NCBI GenBank assembly: GCA_964058805.1 | Contig: CAXKVV010001228.1 | Coordinates: 1 to 37,803, forward strand | Source of the DNA: Schoenoplectus triqueter | Lineage: Eukaryota; Streptophyta; Magnoliopsida; Poales; Cyperaceae | DNA: 37,803 bases | Reading direction: 5' to 3' | Shown: positions 21,542 to 32,213 of the stretch, piece after piece | How positions within the stretch are numbered: the first letter of the stretch is position 1 | Layout: the number at the start of each line of letters is the position of its first letter | Notes under the pieces: model-generated | Database searches by the model: none | Seen by the model: the letters and a program-made list of their open reading frames with translations, nothing else | Told to the model about the DNA's origin: nothing | Program-made: the position numbers and the translations under genes

Positions 21542-23419
21542 GGACGTTGCTATGACAAAAAGGGGGGACATAAATAAATTTATTGCACTAATATCGTAGT
21601 CTTGTAGAAGCTATGTCCTAACTGGTGATGTAGACGTAATCGTAAATGGATCAATTCGTTATTTTTTTTGTTTAAAAAAAACGTAATTATGTTGTATTAT
21701 ATATATGTGTAAATTTTGATAAGAATCTTGCAGGTCTTATTTTCTCTGTCATAATCGTCTTAAAATAATTAAATTCACAGAAGGTTACAATCACAATATA
21801 AAAGTTTAAATTCTCGGTCCTAAATAAATTCTTAATACATAAAGATGATTAATTTTTTAAGTTTTTTAAGCATGTCACATCATAACTTTTCTTCACCATT
21901 AATTTTATTTAGATCTTTTCATCTTCTTGAATCCAATTATTCATATAAAATAGTTTCTCTCTCCTTATTTAAAATAATATGTGTAATATACTTAAGGTGA
22001 AACTTAACTCTTAAAATAATCTAACTTTGTATATGATCATTTATAGATTATTATGTGTTTAATTATATTATTTATTTATTATTATTATTATTATTATCAT
22101 CATTATTATTTAATATTTAAAAATATTATGTTTAGATTTTCTTTAATGTGAAAATTTATTAAATATATTAAATTTTTTATATTATTAATTATTTATTTAA
22201 GAGCTATATTATCGGGGCGAAGTCCGAGTTATAGTCTAGTTAACTTAATTTGCAAAATCGGTTGGTTCAAAGGCGCAGATGCATGGTGATAGTTTTGGTT
22301 CAATCATTTCTATGTGTTATCATGCTAAAAGAATTTTACACCAAAAGTACATAGTTTTGTTTACTAGCATAATAGAGACCTGACCTTTTTATGAAAAAAA
22401 AATGATACAGACATGATTCATTTTAATTAATTAATGACTCTGTGGGTTGCATGATTTTATTTGTTTAATATTCATGTTTAAACTTGTCTTTTTCTAGACC
22501 TTTCGTCTTCCAAGTTGGAATTGAAACAGGCCATTCAAATATAGTCAAAACTTTTAGCAGATATTTGACAACACTTGACTGCAAAGAACAGAGCCAAGGG
22601 CACAAAGAGACTTGCATCCCGGTCCAAACCAATTCAAACATATATTGCGTGTGACATTTTAATATCAACCCCAATTGAGAACAGTAGATCTCATATCACC
22701 GACTTGGCTAAGTGCTTGCTATTTGAGGGAAGGGGTGTAACAGTGCTCTCAAGCGTGATTTTTTGTGAATGATTTTAGGCTAATTTGTCCCCTATTTAGA
22801 CTTGTCCGGTCGTTTCGTGTAATTATTTGCCAGCCTAAATACTAAAAAAATAATTTGCGTAAAATATTCTCCACTCTCATAATTACTCGCCGATTTGATC
22901 AATCAAGTACTTAATTTTTTGCACTTAATTGAACAAAATTTAAAGGTGTTACGTTCTTGGTGCGGTGCGAAAGTGCGAACAAGAAAAAATTAAATCATAA
23001 ATATTTTTATTATTATTTTGAATAAACGCCAACCTTTCCCTAAAAGTAAAGAAATGCATATCCCTCCAACTAATCTTAAAAAACTATTTTTGTAGAATAA
23101 AAATTATTAGTCCGAAACTTTTGGCAATCTCACAAGCACTTCATTTTTAAACTTTGAAATTCCTTTTTTTTTAAAAAAAAAAGAATCATATACTTCGGTG
23201 AATGTTCCCCTTCTCCTTCCAACCCCAAGTTCATAAATGTTTATTATTATTATTTTGCGTGGAAGAACAATAGGTGCCAAATGGGCCAAACGGACTGAAT
23301 GCATGTGAATTATTCAACACAATTTAAAGGCCTCCTCCATTGAGCCTCTCCTCCCCTGTTTGGATTTTTTTTTTCCTAAGTTCAACTTTATCCATCTCCA
23401 GATGCATATACTATAGATA
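21542..23419. other. AT-rich spacer, no gene seen
   Basis: The stretch holds an ATT-rich microsatellite at about 22070-22110. Opposite-strand frames at 22465-22772 overlap each other and match nothing recognised. No exon or RNA gene could be supported. Confidence 0.5.
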
Positions 23420-23428
23420 TCATTTGAG

Positions 23429-23811
23429 CAGTTTTTAGTAATAATATTTATTATTAAATTAATATTATTAAAAATAAGAGTGAGAACCGTAAAATTTTAA
23501 ATATACGAAAGGCAATTTTCTTGGGATATTCATCACAAAAAAAGATTATAAATGTTATGATCCAATCAATAAAAAATTTTATATTTCAAGTGGTGTGTTT
23601 CATTATTTTTATAAAACGCACCACTGGCAGTGGCGCATTTGCTTTTTATATATACAAAACACGCAACGCCTCTCCATCTCACTTGCGTGGGGTTTGGACG
23701 AAACACGCCACTGGCAGTGGCGCGCTGTCATTCGTATATTTGAAATTTTACGATTCTCACTCTTATTTTTAATAATATTAATTTAATAATAATTATTATT
23801 AATAAAAACTG
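23429..23811. mobile_element. Mutator-like MITE with 81-bp terminal inverted repeats and 9-bp target duplication
   Basis: The left arm (23429-23509, starting CAGTTTTTAGTAATAAT) is the near reverse complement of the right arm (23731-23811, ending ATTATTAATAAAAACTG). The identical 9-mer TCATTTGAG lies at 23420-23428 and 23812-23820. Long TIRs with a 9-bp duplication indicate a MULE derivative. The interior holds two palindromes built on GCCACTGGCAGTGGC (about 23618-23636 and 23706-23724). No transposase is encoded. Confidence 0.85.
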
Positions 23812-23866
23812 TCATTTGAGATATTAATTTAATAATAATTATTATTAATAAAAACTGTCATTTGAG
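23775..23866 (+). repeat. 46-bp tandem duplication of the MULE end plus target site
   Basis: The last 37 bases of the right TIR together with the 9-bp target duplicate occur twice in succession (23775-23820 and 23821-23866), apparently identical. As a result TCATTTGAG is present three times around the element. Confidence 0.93.
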
Positions 23867-24457
23867 ATTTGGAGTTCATATGAAGGTCTGAGCTGATTGT
23901 GTTTGGTCTTTAGAGAAGTGTTGGCAAGTCAGATGTGTCATTGCCTGGCTGATCAATTCAAATCTATCAGTACGCCAGTTGATACTTGACTGCATACTCA
24001 ATCTTGGAAAGCATATATGGTGTATGCACCTGGATTATATACCTCTTTATAATTATCCTTGTGTTAAAGATTGCTCGCATTTAAAACTTGTTTTATAGAT
24101 TGCTCGCATTTAAAATTTGAAATGTATTTGTTTTAAACATATTAAATGTCTACTTATTTTGCACCAATATAAATAGCTTTCTAAATATGAAATGCATTAT
24201 AGATGGATGAATTATCCATCAACCAGGAATCTAATATTTCAAGTATTATATCTCTGGCAATCTAATTAGTAAATGGATGAATTATCAGCAAAGCGTATAG
24301 AGTTTCCATTTTCCAACAGTACAGTGAACGGAAGGGAAAAATTACTAAAAATACTGAATTGCAATTTGCAATATTAGTTAATTATTTTTTGTCAATGAAG
24401 ACTTCAAAATATTTTGGATAATTTTAACAATTATCATTACTTAATTGCAGTTGAGTG
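23867..24457. other. Spacer, no gene seen
   Basis: AT-rich DNA with a small repeat (AGATTGCTCGCATTTAAAA occurs at about 24068 and again, with a change, at about 24098). Nothing coding is supported. Confidence 0.5.
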
Positions 24458-25255
24458 TAGTGTTTACCAAACGGGCGGGTATGGGCGGGCACGGGTACAA
24501 GTTGCCCGGGTCACGGGTTGTCCGGGCACGGGTTGGACGGGTTAAACGGGACGGATTGAGATGGGTTGAGTTTGGGGTGATGATCCTAACACACCCTTTG
24601 ACCCATCGGGTTGGGCGGGACGGGTTGGGACGGAGCGGATACGGGCGAACACAGGTTTATTATTATTTTTAAATCCGAAAATTCTCAAATAACTCCGTAT
24701 AATTCCAAAAAATTTAAAAAATCAGAAAATTTGCAAAATAATGTCATGTTTAATTTTTATTCAAAATAATTTATTTTTTAATTAAAATTCTAAAATTCAA
24801 AAGTAATGAAAAAATCACAAAAAAAATTTCATGTGTTTGCCAAAAAAATCACAAGAAATCGAAATAATTGTAAAAAAAATGAACAGTTTTTTTTATATAA
24901 CTTGATTTTTTTTAATTATTTGTAAGTAAAATATTATCTTTGAAAGATAATAAAAGAAATAAATAAATAAATAAAAGAATCTTAGAAAAGAAAATAAACA
25001 CTAGTATTTGTTAAAAATATAAGTCACCCTCCTCTTTTATTCCGGGCGGGTGGAGCGGGTCACGGGACGGGTTAAGAAAGGGTTGAAAAGGGGCGAATTA
25101 TCACGGATGAAATTTTGAAGGGCGATCCAAACCCTATATAAAACCCGCCCTTAGTACGAGCACGGACGGTCACGGATTGAGTATAGAGGCGGGTTTGGAC
25201 GGGCAACGAAGGCGCGCGGATCAAATTTATCCATATGAGTTTTATCAAAACACTA
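24458..25255. mobile_element. Candidate hAT-type element with GC-rich subterminal regions
   Basis: The left end TAGTGTTTACCAAACGGG and the reverse-complemented right end TAGTGTTTTGATAAAAC share TAGTGTTT. The subterminal 150-200 bases are rich in ACGGG/GCGGG words, in sharp contrast to the A/T-rich core, a pattern seen in plant hAT derivatives. The flanks GTTGAGTG and GTTAGTGC are similar but not identical, so the target duplication is decayed or the ends are off by a base. The open frames at 24445-24672 and 25072-25266 are by-products of the GC-rich ends. Confidence 0.55.
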
Positions 25256-26500
25256 GTTAGTGCCACTGAAACATTATTCTAAGACCATTATAGAACCGAA
25301 TAGGGTAGCTTGCTTTAGACCAAACTTTAACGCACAACATAAGACTATTTCCATCGCCGTCCAAGTCCCAAAGTAACACCATACATTGATAAACGTGCGC
25401 CATGATTTAGTGTGCTACAGTTGTTGCTCTCAAATTTGTGTTTGTCTTCTTATGGAGTGAGCGGAGGTTGGGACAATTTGTTTTTATAGTTGGTTTGAAA
25501 TTTTAGAGATGATGTAGACTTTTGAAAAATAAAAATATTGCTGACATGAGAATCGGGTTTGGTTCGGTGGTAAATGGTTTTCTGAAGTATATAATAGGCG
25601 ATACGCAGTGGCAGAATCGGAATAGTGGTCCGATTTAAATAAATATCGGATTAAAATAAAATTTATTTTTTAAGTACGATTTTTATTTTTCAGTGAATCA
25701 AAGAAATGTTCGGACGCCGGTTGGCGTCTACTTTGATTCCGCCAGTGACGATAAGTCTTCTATGATATTTGATTAATAATTAATAAGATAGTAAAAAAAG
25801 TTTTACTAGACACATAAAGTGGAGAAAAAGATAGGAGAGATGGGATTACATCCATAAACCTATGAATCAATAATTAATGATATAATAAATTACCCATAGC
25901 CATTTGAGAATGAGCGCTTGATTTTGTAGACGTAGATCAATGATTAACCATACAATTTCTAGTTTTATATCCACACCATACTTTAGTTGTAAAACTAGAA
26001 ATTGTATGGTTAATGTTAATGAACTACAATTATTTACTGGATGAAGATTGCATGAAATTGATTGAGAAATGTTGAAAAAAAAAATCATTGACGTGATAAA
26101 ATAATGTCATTTTTTTTTTACAATTTCAAAAAAATAGAATATAAATGAACAGCTGATCACGCCTATTCAGTAATACGCAAAACTAATAATCTAGGCTTGT
26201 GTTATCCTTAAATTTAATTCCGTTTGATGATATCTTACATTATTTTCTATTTGAATTTCAAAATTTTAACTTGTAAAAATCATTAACGAGGGTTTATTAC
26301 AGACCCAAGAATTCTATTGTTCAGAGACCAAGCAGAAAGATTAAGAACAAAATCTTGATTAGAAAATGGTCCAATCCGCAGTTACATTATTAACCTCAAT
26401 AAACATCGTCAAAAATGCCAAGGAAGCTACCTATTATACAACTTGTTTTATTAAGTACAGCTCCAGTTTCTTTGATTTTCAATATTAACTTAAATAAGAA
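25256..26500. other. Spacer and 3' flank of the exon-cassette gene
   Basis: It contains the 25-bp perfect inverted repeat at 25943-26014 and presumably the 3'UTR of the downstream gene near 26.3-26.5 kb. Nothing coding is supported. Minus-strand frame 25867-26088 simply reads through the inverted repeat. Confidence 0.5.
25943..26014. repeat. Perfect 25-bp inverted repeat with 22-bp loop
   Basis: ATTAACCATACAATTTCTAG... at 25943-25967 is matched base for base by its reverse complement at 25990-26014. Transcribed in either direction it would fold into a strong hairpin. Origin unknown; the pairing stops outside the 25 bases. Confidence 0.95.
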
Positions 26501-29500
26501 CTACACTATCTCCCAATCTGAATCAGCAGAGTTTGCATTTCGCTTGTCTGCTACTTCACTCAACTGGGATTTTATCGAGTGTCGCAACCTTGAGATAAAC
26601 TTGGCTGCCAATTTGTTCTGCAGGGAGTAAATTTCCCAATGTCAAGACATTACTTTGGGATATATAATGTTAGAAACAAATACTAAATTATCATATTTTG
26701 AACAGTGTCATTACCTTGGAAGACTTCTTGGATTCATGATAGGAAACCAAGTCGAGATCATAGTCGATATCATCTTCCCAGTCATCCCTTAGATCTATAT
26801 CCTCAAAACCTCCTACAACATAAAAACACAAAAATGAAATAAAAAATACAACTTTATATTACTTACATGGATATGGATGGATACATGCATAAGAGACTCA
26901 GATGCCAGCATTCAAAATTTGAATTTAGCCATTCCATGTTACTGGCGCATGAGCCAATTTAGCTTCCCATCTGGTATCAAGGGTGTCTCACTGTTTATTT
27001 TCTTGACTTAAACTCTTTTGCAGTCAACAAAGTCTCAAAAAGACGTAAAATGAGATGAATTCAACTCTTCTACAGAAGTTCACAAGAGCAAAAGACCGAT
27101 ATAAATTAAGGGAAACAAAACACATACCAAAATGAAGTGGCCTAGAATAGCTGACTAAATTGTCAGCCTCATCTGTGGTTTCATCAGTCTTGTCAATGGG
27201 ATCCAGTTTGGAGTTTCTATCATGAGATTTGCTAGCCTCATCTGTGGTTTCATTTGTCTTGTCAATGGGATCCACTTCGGAGTTTCTATCATCAGTTTTA
27301 CTAACTTCCACCAATGCACTTTGATCCACTGAAAAATAATATTTGCAGGGAGTTTTAAAAAAATATATAGCAATCCAGTAATGAAGTCAAACAACAGATG
27401 AATTCCAACATTCTTTGCTCTTCATGTCTTAAAAGATATAGACCAAACAAAAATTAAAGTTGCATATTAATGCAAAAACCATTAAAAGTAGTGGAAGAGA
27501 CAGATAAGTACCATGTGCTTCACTTGGCACAACATCAACTCGTGAAGACAGCATATTAGATGTCGTGTCATCTAGTAAGGTTTCAGGTAAAAACTCATCA
27601 GCTGCAATTAGTGGAACAGCATGCAGATCAGATGCTTTATTTCATGTAAAATCACCTTGTGAAGATAACATTAGATTTCATGCTGTCTCACAGGGTTTCT
27701 GATAGGAGGAGCTCCTTAGCAAGATTTGTTTTAATCAGGGAATGTGAATCTTGACAATACCCAATCAATAGTATCAAATTGAAGGTAATTTATCATGGAT
27801 TCATTCTGTAACAGATAAATGGAAATGACTATTTATGACCTGTGAAAAAAAAAATTCTATTAGATTTATCCATTCTGTTTTAGTGAGGTATGAGCCAGTT
27901 TAGATTCCTATTGGTTGCAAAGGGAACTCACTATTTAGTCCCTTGACTAAATCCTATTGGACTCAATATATACTCAGAACACATAAAATTCCATGAAATA
28001 ATAAATACACCGCAGAAGTTAACTGCACCAAAAGACTATCAAATAAGGGACAAAAACATACGAAATGCGCCTATCTCTGATAAGGGGACAAAATTGTCAG
28101 CTTCGGCTGTGATGATTTTATCAGCCTTGCCAATGGAAACCACACTAGAGCTGTCACCATCAGATTCACTATCTTGTGAAGACGTAATACCAGATGTCTT
28201 GCTATTTTGTACAGCTTGTGACAAAAGAACCTCATTAGCTGCAATTTGTTCCAAAACAAAATACATTTATCGTATATTAATTAATTAATTCTGTGCTCTC
28301 TGGTTTTTAATATATCTGAAAATATCTCAAGCACAAAACGTACGAAAAGATATAGGCTGGAATGGAAGAAGACTGTGTTTACTATATGTTCCATACGATT
28401 TGAGTTCTCCTAGTGAAGATGGCATATAAGCTGCCATGTTATCTTCTAGGTCCTTCAGTTGAACTGCAATTTGTTTCGAAAAATTGATAATTAAAGAGAA
28501 GTTATAAATTCAGGAACACCTAGCATTTCGAGTCTTGTAGCATAAAAGCCTTAATTGGGAACACTGTGCTTACCAAATTCTTCAACTCTTGTACTACAAT
28601 CTCCCAAGTTATTTTCTAGGGCCTCTGATGAAGCCATCTCAGTAGCTGCAATTTGGTTTGAAGAATTGACAAAATATAAACACAAAGAACACTTGTCAAT
28701 TTAGCTACCCTAGCAGTTCTGGTGTTGTCATGTAACAGATTTAATGGGGAACACTGTGTTTACCATAATCTTCATTTGATTTGAGTTCTCCTTGTGGCAA
28801 TGCCATATAATCTCCCGCATCATATAATAGGGAACCTAAAAAAAAATCTAGGTCACTAGCTGCAATTTGGTTCAAAAAATTGATTAAAAAAATTATCAAT
28901 TCAGGTACCCTAGTGTATTGTAGTATGACAGCTTTAACTGGGGAACACTGTATTTACCATATTCTTCATTTGACTTGAGTTCTCCTAGTGAAGATGGCAT
29001 AAAAACTGTTGTGTAATAAGTTCTCGTGTAATTTTCCATGGCCCCTAGTGGATCTACAATTTGGTACCAAAAATTGATAATTAAAACCTATACATTTAGG
29101 TACCTAGCAGTTCTAGTATTGTGGTATAAAAGCCTTAACTGGGGAACACTGTGCTTACCATATTCTTCATTTGGTTTGAGTTCTCCTAGAGAAGATGGCA
29201 TATAAGCTCTCATGTAATTTTCTAGTTCCCCTAGAAAAGCAACCTGAGTAACTGCAATTTGGTTTCAAAAATTGATAAAATAAAGAAAATTTATCAATTC
29301 AGGTACCCTGGCGGCCCTAGTATGGTAGTATAACAGCCTTAATTGTCCCTAAACGGAGTATAGAATCAAAATGGCGGTGGCAATCAATTACCTGACCAAA
29401 TAGGTCCAGCAGTCCATCTCAATCCAATGGCTTAGTGGGTTGGGGCCGGGTTTGATATCCACTGACCCATTTTTTGTCAGGTTGGGTCAGGTCAGATCAT

Positions 29501-30961
29501 GACATGTTTAACTGAACAAGGCCCTCTTTATTTATTTTTTTATTTTAAAATATAATATAACAGCTGAAATTTGGATTGAGGGATCACACTATTGAGATTT
29601 TGGACCAAACTTCAGGCAAGCATGGTCCAAAGCGCAACTATCATCACAACTAGTTCATTTTAATTGATAAGCGATAGAATCAAATAAATTCATAGTGAAT
29701 CTTAGACCAAAACTGTTGGATCAGATTGACCCATCAGGGGTCTGACATGTGTCAGGTCGGCTACCCAAAGAAGGTTATGATCCAGTTCAGGTCTGACCCA
29801 TTCAAGTAAAATAAAAAGATATTAGCGATCACAACTGATATTTTGCCACACCTAATTTTAGTTGTAAAAGAAGTTTTTAAAATTCCTAACAAAATAGAGG
29901 TTTGCATCCCAGGTACAATGCTTCAATTTCAGAAAAGGTAGGTTTCTATCCACGGTAAGGATTGCTATATATAACTACAGTATATTAGGCACCAGGGTCA
30001 CCATTTTTGAGAAAATCTCTTATTATGCCTCATTTATCTCAATTTTACAATTTTTCTGAAAGAAAAATTTATGTTATTAGTAATCAATTGAATCCAAATT
30101 TACCCCAAATCTTAGAATTTTGTTTTATCTTTTGGATAACATGTAAAATTTGTCAAGTTAATATAAAATTTCTTGGGTAATAGCTCCATTTTTATCTGAT
30201 TTTTTTCATGTACTATTTTTTTGCCTGAATTAAACCCCAGTAATGGCAGTTGAGTGATACCACAATATAACTTGTACAACAACCACAATCACAGAGAAGC
30301 TGTGATATGAAAATTAATAAAAACATCCTTTATGAATAGAAAAAAAAATTGTAATTTAGTACCTAATGGGGGCTTTACTTCAGATTCTTGGTCGGAGGGT
30401 TTATTTACATTGGTAGATTTTGAATCATCAATCGGAACTCCAGATATTGCCAAGTCATCAATCTCCTCATCAGTTTCAGACTCAGTATTTCCATCAAGAT
30501 CGTCTTCACTTTCATTGAGCTCCTCTTCAGGCTCAGAATTTTCAGAAGTGATCTGCACTGGCTCTACATTGACTGGATTGATATCCAAGCCCAACCAATC
30601 AACTGACACCTCATCAGCAAACTTTTTGGCTAAATTAACGCACTTGCCGGGTATCTATCGACAAAAGGAGAAACAAAATAGATTACTTCATACTCCCACA
30701 CGTCTTTTTCTATCAGTAACACATGAAACCAGAAACGAAAACTAAAAAAAAAAAGAATAGCACAATTACCTTGGCAAGTTTAGAGGGCTCACATGCTTTG
30801 CCTAGATCATCATACAGCTGTCCCAATCCATCGAATGAGAAATTCAAATCCATTAGAGAAAGTGTATCTGTGAGGTTTTCATCCACCTTCTGTGCTAGTT
30901 CACAAGCTCTTTGAGAGATCTGCGCCAGTTTCTGGCGACTCTCTTCAAAATTCTTCTGCAT
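26501..30961 (-). CDS. Acidic protein with tandem exon cassettes and C-terminal WEIV motif; possible ATG8-interacting (ATI3-like) protein
   Basis: Twelve coding exons join in one frame: 30961-30770, 30654-30363, 29251-29159, 29053-28958, 28859-28764, 28645-28574, 28463-28383, 28238-28062, 27601-27512, 27328-27128, 26812-26715, 26617-26501 (1,605 nt, 534 residues). A 5'UTR exon probably ends at 31660. Residues 1-64 are helical and coiled-coil-like (MQKNFEESRQKLAQISQRAC). Residues 65-90 hold a tryptophan block (VSVDWLGLD), followed by an acidic E/D/S stretch. Residues 162-308 are five related cassettes with the core PSSLGELKSNEEY. Residues 308-463 carry a second repeat type (ETTDEADNLV, TAEADNFV). 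Residues 464-496 are very acidic (DDWEDDIDYD). The last exon is basic and helical and ends SDWEIV-stop. No enzyme domain was seen. A terminal [WFY]xx[LIV] preceded by Asp is an ATG8-interacting motif, as described for dicot ATI3 proteins; that identity is a hypothesis. Confidence 0.85.
27631..27720 (-). pseudogene. Fossil exon, decayed duplicate of the exon at 27512-27601
   Basis: In the intron just upstream (gene sense) of the exon 27601-27512, the minus strand reads GAGCTCCTCCTATCAGAAAC... and aligns with that exon around GAAACC, ATCTAAT and TCTTCAC. The copy has in-frame stops and no good splice sites, so it appears to be dead. It shows that this part of the gene was also duplicated. Confidence 0.55.
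28383..29345 (-). repeat. Tandem array of five exon-plus-intron cassettes (about 182-214 bp each)
   Basis: The acceptor sites lie at 29251, 29053, 28859, 28645 and 28463. Each unit has an acceptor in the context AAATTG(C/T)AG, an exon of 72-96 nt, a donor after ...GAATATG-like sequence, and an intron containing GGGGAACACTGT (on the plus strand) plus an AAAATTGAT string. All five exons begin and end in phase 1, so loss or gain of a unit keeps the frame. Introns are as similar between units as exons are. The array breaks off at about 29346. Confidence 0.88.
29365..29865. mobile_element. Possible hAT-like insertion in intron after the exon at 30363-30654
   Basis: The sequence between TGGCGGTGGCAATCAATTACC and TTTTGCCACACCTAA has GC-richer ends with GGGTTGGGTCAGGTC and TGACCCAT words in both orientations. 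The two limits are inverted relatives (GGTGGCAA / GTGTGGCAA). No 8-bp target duplication could be matched. Confidence 0.35.
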
Positions 30962-31688
30962 CTAAAAGGCTTAATAAAAAGCAAAATTTAGTATAAATTT
31001 TGTTTTCAGAATTGAAGAATGGTTATTAGGAATGAAATCCTTTCTGTATTATAGTATATAGTTGAAGAAAAGATTCCCCAAAATTATCAACTAATTATGC
31101 AGAGTGTAATATTAGGAGAATGAACCAAACTTCTATTGGAAAGGTTGTCCTATCGATGGAAAAGAATTAGAAGCGAAATTGCCAAAAATTGCATTCCTTG
31201 TTTCCACATACGTATTGTTCTTTCAGAAATAGAGCACCCGTAGTTATTGCAAAAACGGATTACATGAAATAGCCTTCAAAACCAAAAAAAATAGAACAAA
31301 ATATTGCATCAAGCAACCACAATAAAGAATTTAGACGGAGAGAGATAACTAAGATTAGAAATTCCGTTTTTTCTCTATTTATTACCTGGTAAGATATTAA
31401 GATTAAAGTTTTAACATGCTTTACAACAAAATATATTTTTGAAGTAGTTTTACAAGAAAATTGAACTCGCATACACCATATTTAACCCAAAGAAAAAAAA
31501 ATAAACTTATAGCAGAACAAATGTAAATTTATTGAAGAAAAGAATAGCTCTTATTGAAAAATACACTATTCAGCGCAAGCGAAGATTAAAAGCTAACCTA
31601 AGACTAAGAGGGGAGCGATTAGCGGGAACGAAAGGTAGAGATTAGAGAATAACAAGTACCTGAGATGTACTGGTACATCAGAGAGCAT
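30962..31688 (-). promoter_or_regulatory. Predicted 5'UTR exon end and 5'UTR intron of the exon-cassette gene
   Basis: CTCAG|GTACTTG at 31660/31659 is a good donor, and TTTTAG|ATG at 30962/30961 is a good acceptor lying directly before the start codon. The main ATG would therefore be the first three bases of exon 2. An ATG at 31688-31686 in the leader opens a frame that crosses the junction and ends inside the main coding sequence in another frame. The transcription start is not visible, so exon 1 has no defined 5' end. Confidence 0.5.
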
Positions 31689-32213
31689 GATGAGAAACTT
31701 TCTCCGCGACTTAAATCGCGATAATTCTCCTTTTTAACGAAAATATTGCTTAAACAAAGGGATTATTTTTTGTTGCATTCTAGAGGTTCACTGTGTAACT
31801 ATGTGTAACTGTATTGAGCACTCTTTATCGCACAGCAAATTTGATCTGTTGGATCACGTTAAGAGTCGTGCTAGCGTGAATCACATGAAAATCCAACAGC
31901 ATATGTGCTGCTGTGTACGATACTGCGCAGCAGAAGAAAAACATTCACCTTTTATTTGGAACTTGATGAAATAGCAAAAAATTAGAATAAAATAGTTATT
32001 CCGACGAATTAATTTGCCAAACGAATTTTAGACTAAGTAGAAGAGAGTGAAAGAGTGCTAATCCGGTATACCAAGTTATAGGTGGTATACCGGATTAGCT
32101 CTCGTCGGAATAGCGATTATTATTTGATTATGTTGTATTATATTATTATATTATAATTTATTATTATATTAATATTATGATGATTATTTATTATTATTAT
32201 TATTATATAATAT
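31689..32213. other. Promoter-proximal region between the exon-cassette gene and the satellite
   Basis: It contains a degenerate foldback at about 31829-31921 (ATCGCACAGCA...CTGTTGGAT against ATCCAACAGC...GCTGTGTACGAT), a second foldback at 31991-32121, and an A/T-only ATT-rich stretch from about 32118 to the satellite edge. No TATA box was assigned. Confidence 0.5.
31991..32121. repeat. Foldback element with nested 17-bp perfect palindrome
   Basis: The outer arms ATTCCGACGA and TCGTCGGAAT lie at 31998-32007 and 32102-32111, with partly matching bases outside. An inner perfect stem GCTAATCCGGTATACCA (32057-32073) pairs with 32083-32099 around 9 bases. On the right the outer and inner arms are nearly adjacent. 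On the left about 50 unpaired bases lie between them. Confidence 0.75.

Noticed and set aside
24445..24672. 75-codon plus-strand frame, Gly/Arg/Val-rich
   Set aside because: It is produced by the ACGGG-rich end of a hAT-like element.
30332..30745. 137-codon plus-strand frame rich in serine
   Set aside because: It is antisense to the acidic exon 30363-30654. The serine run is the complement of the Glu/Asp codons.
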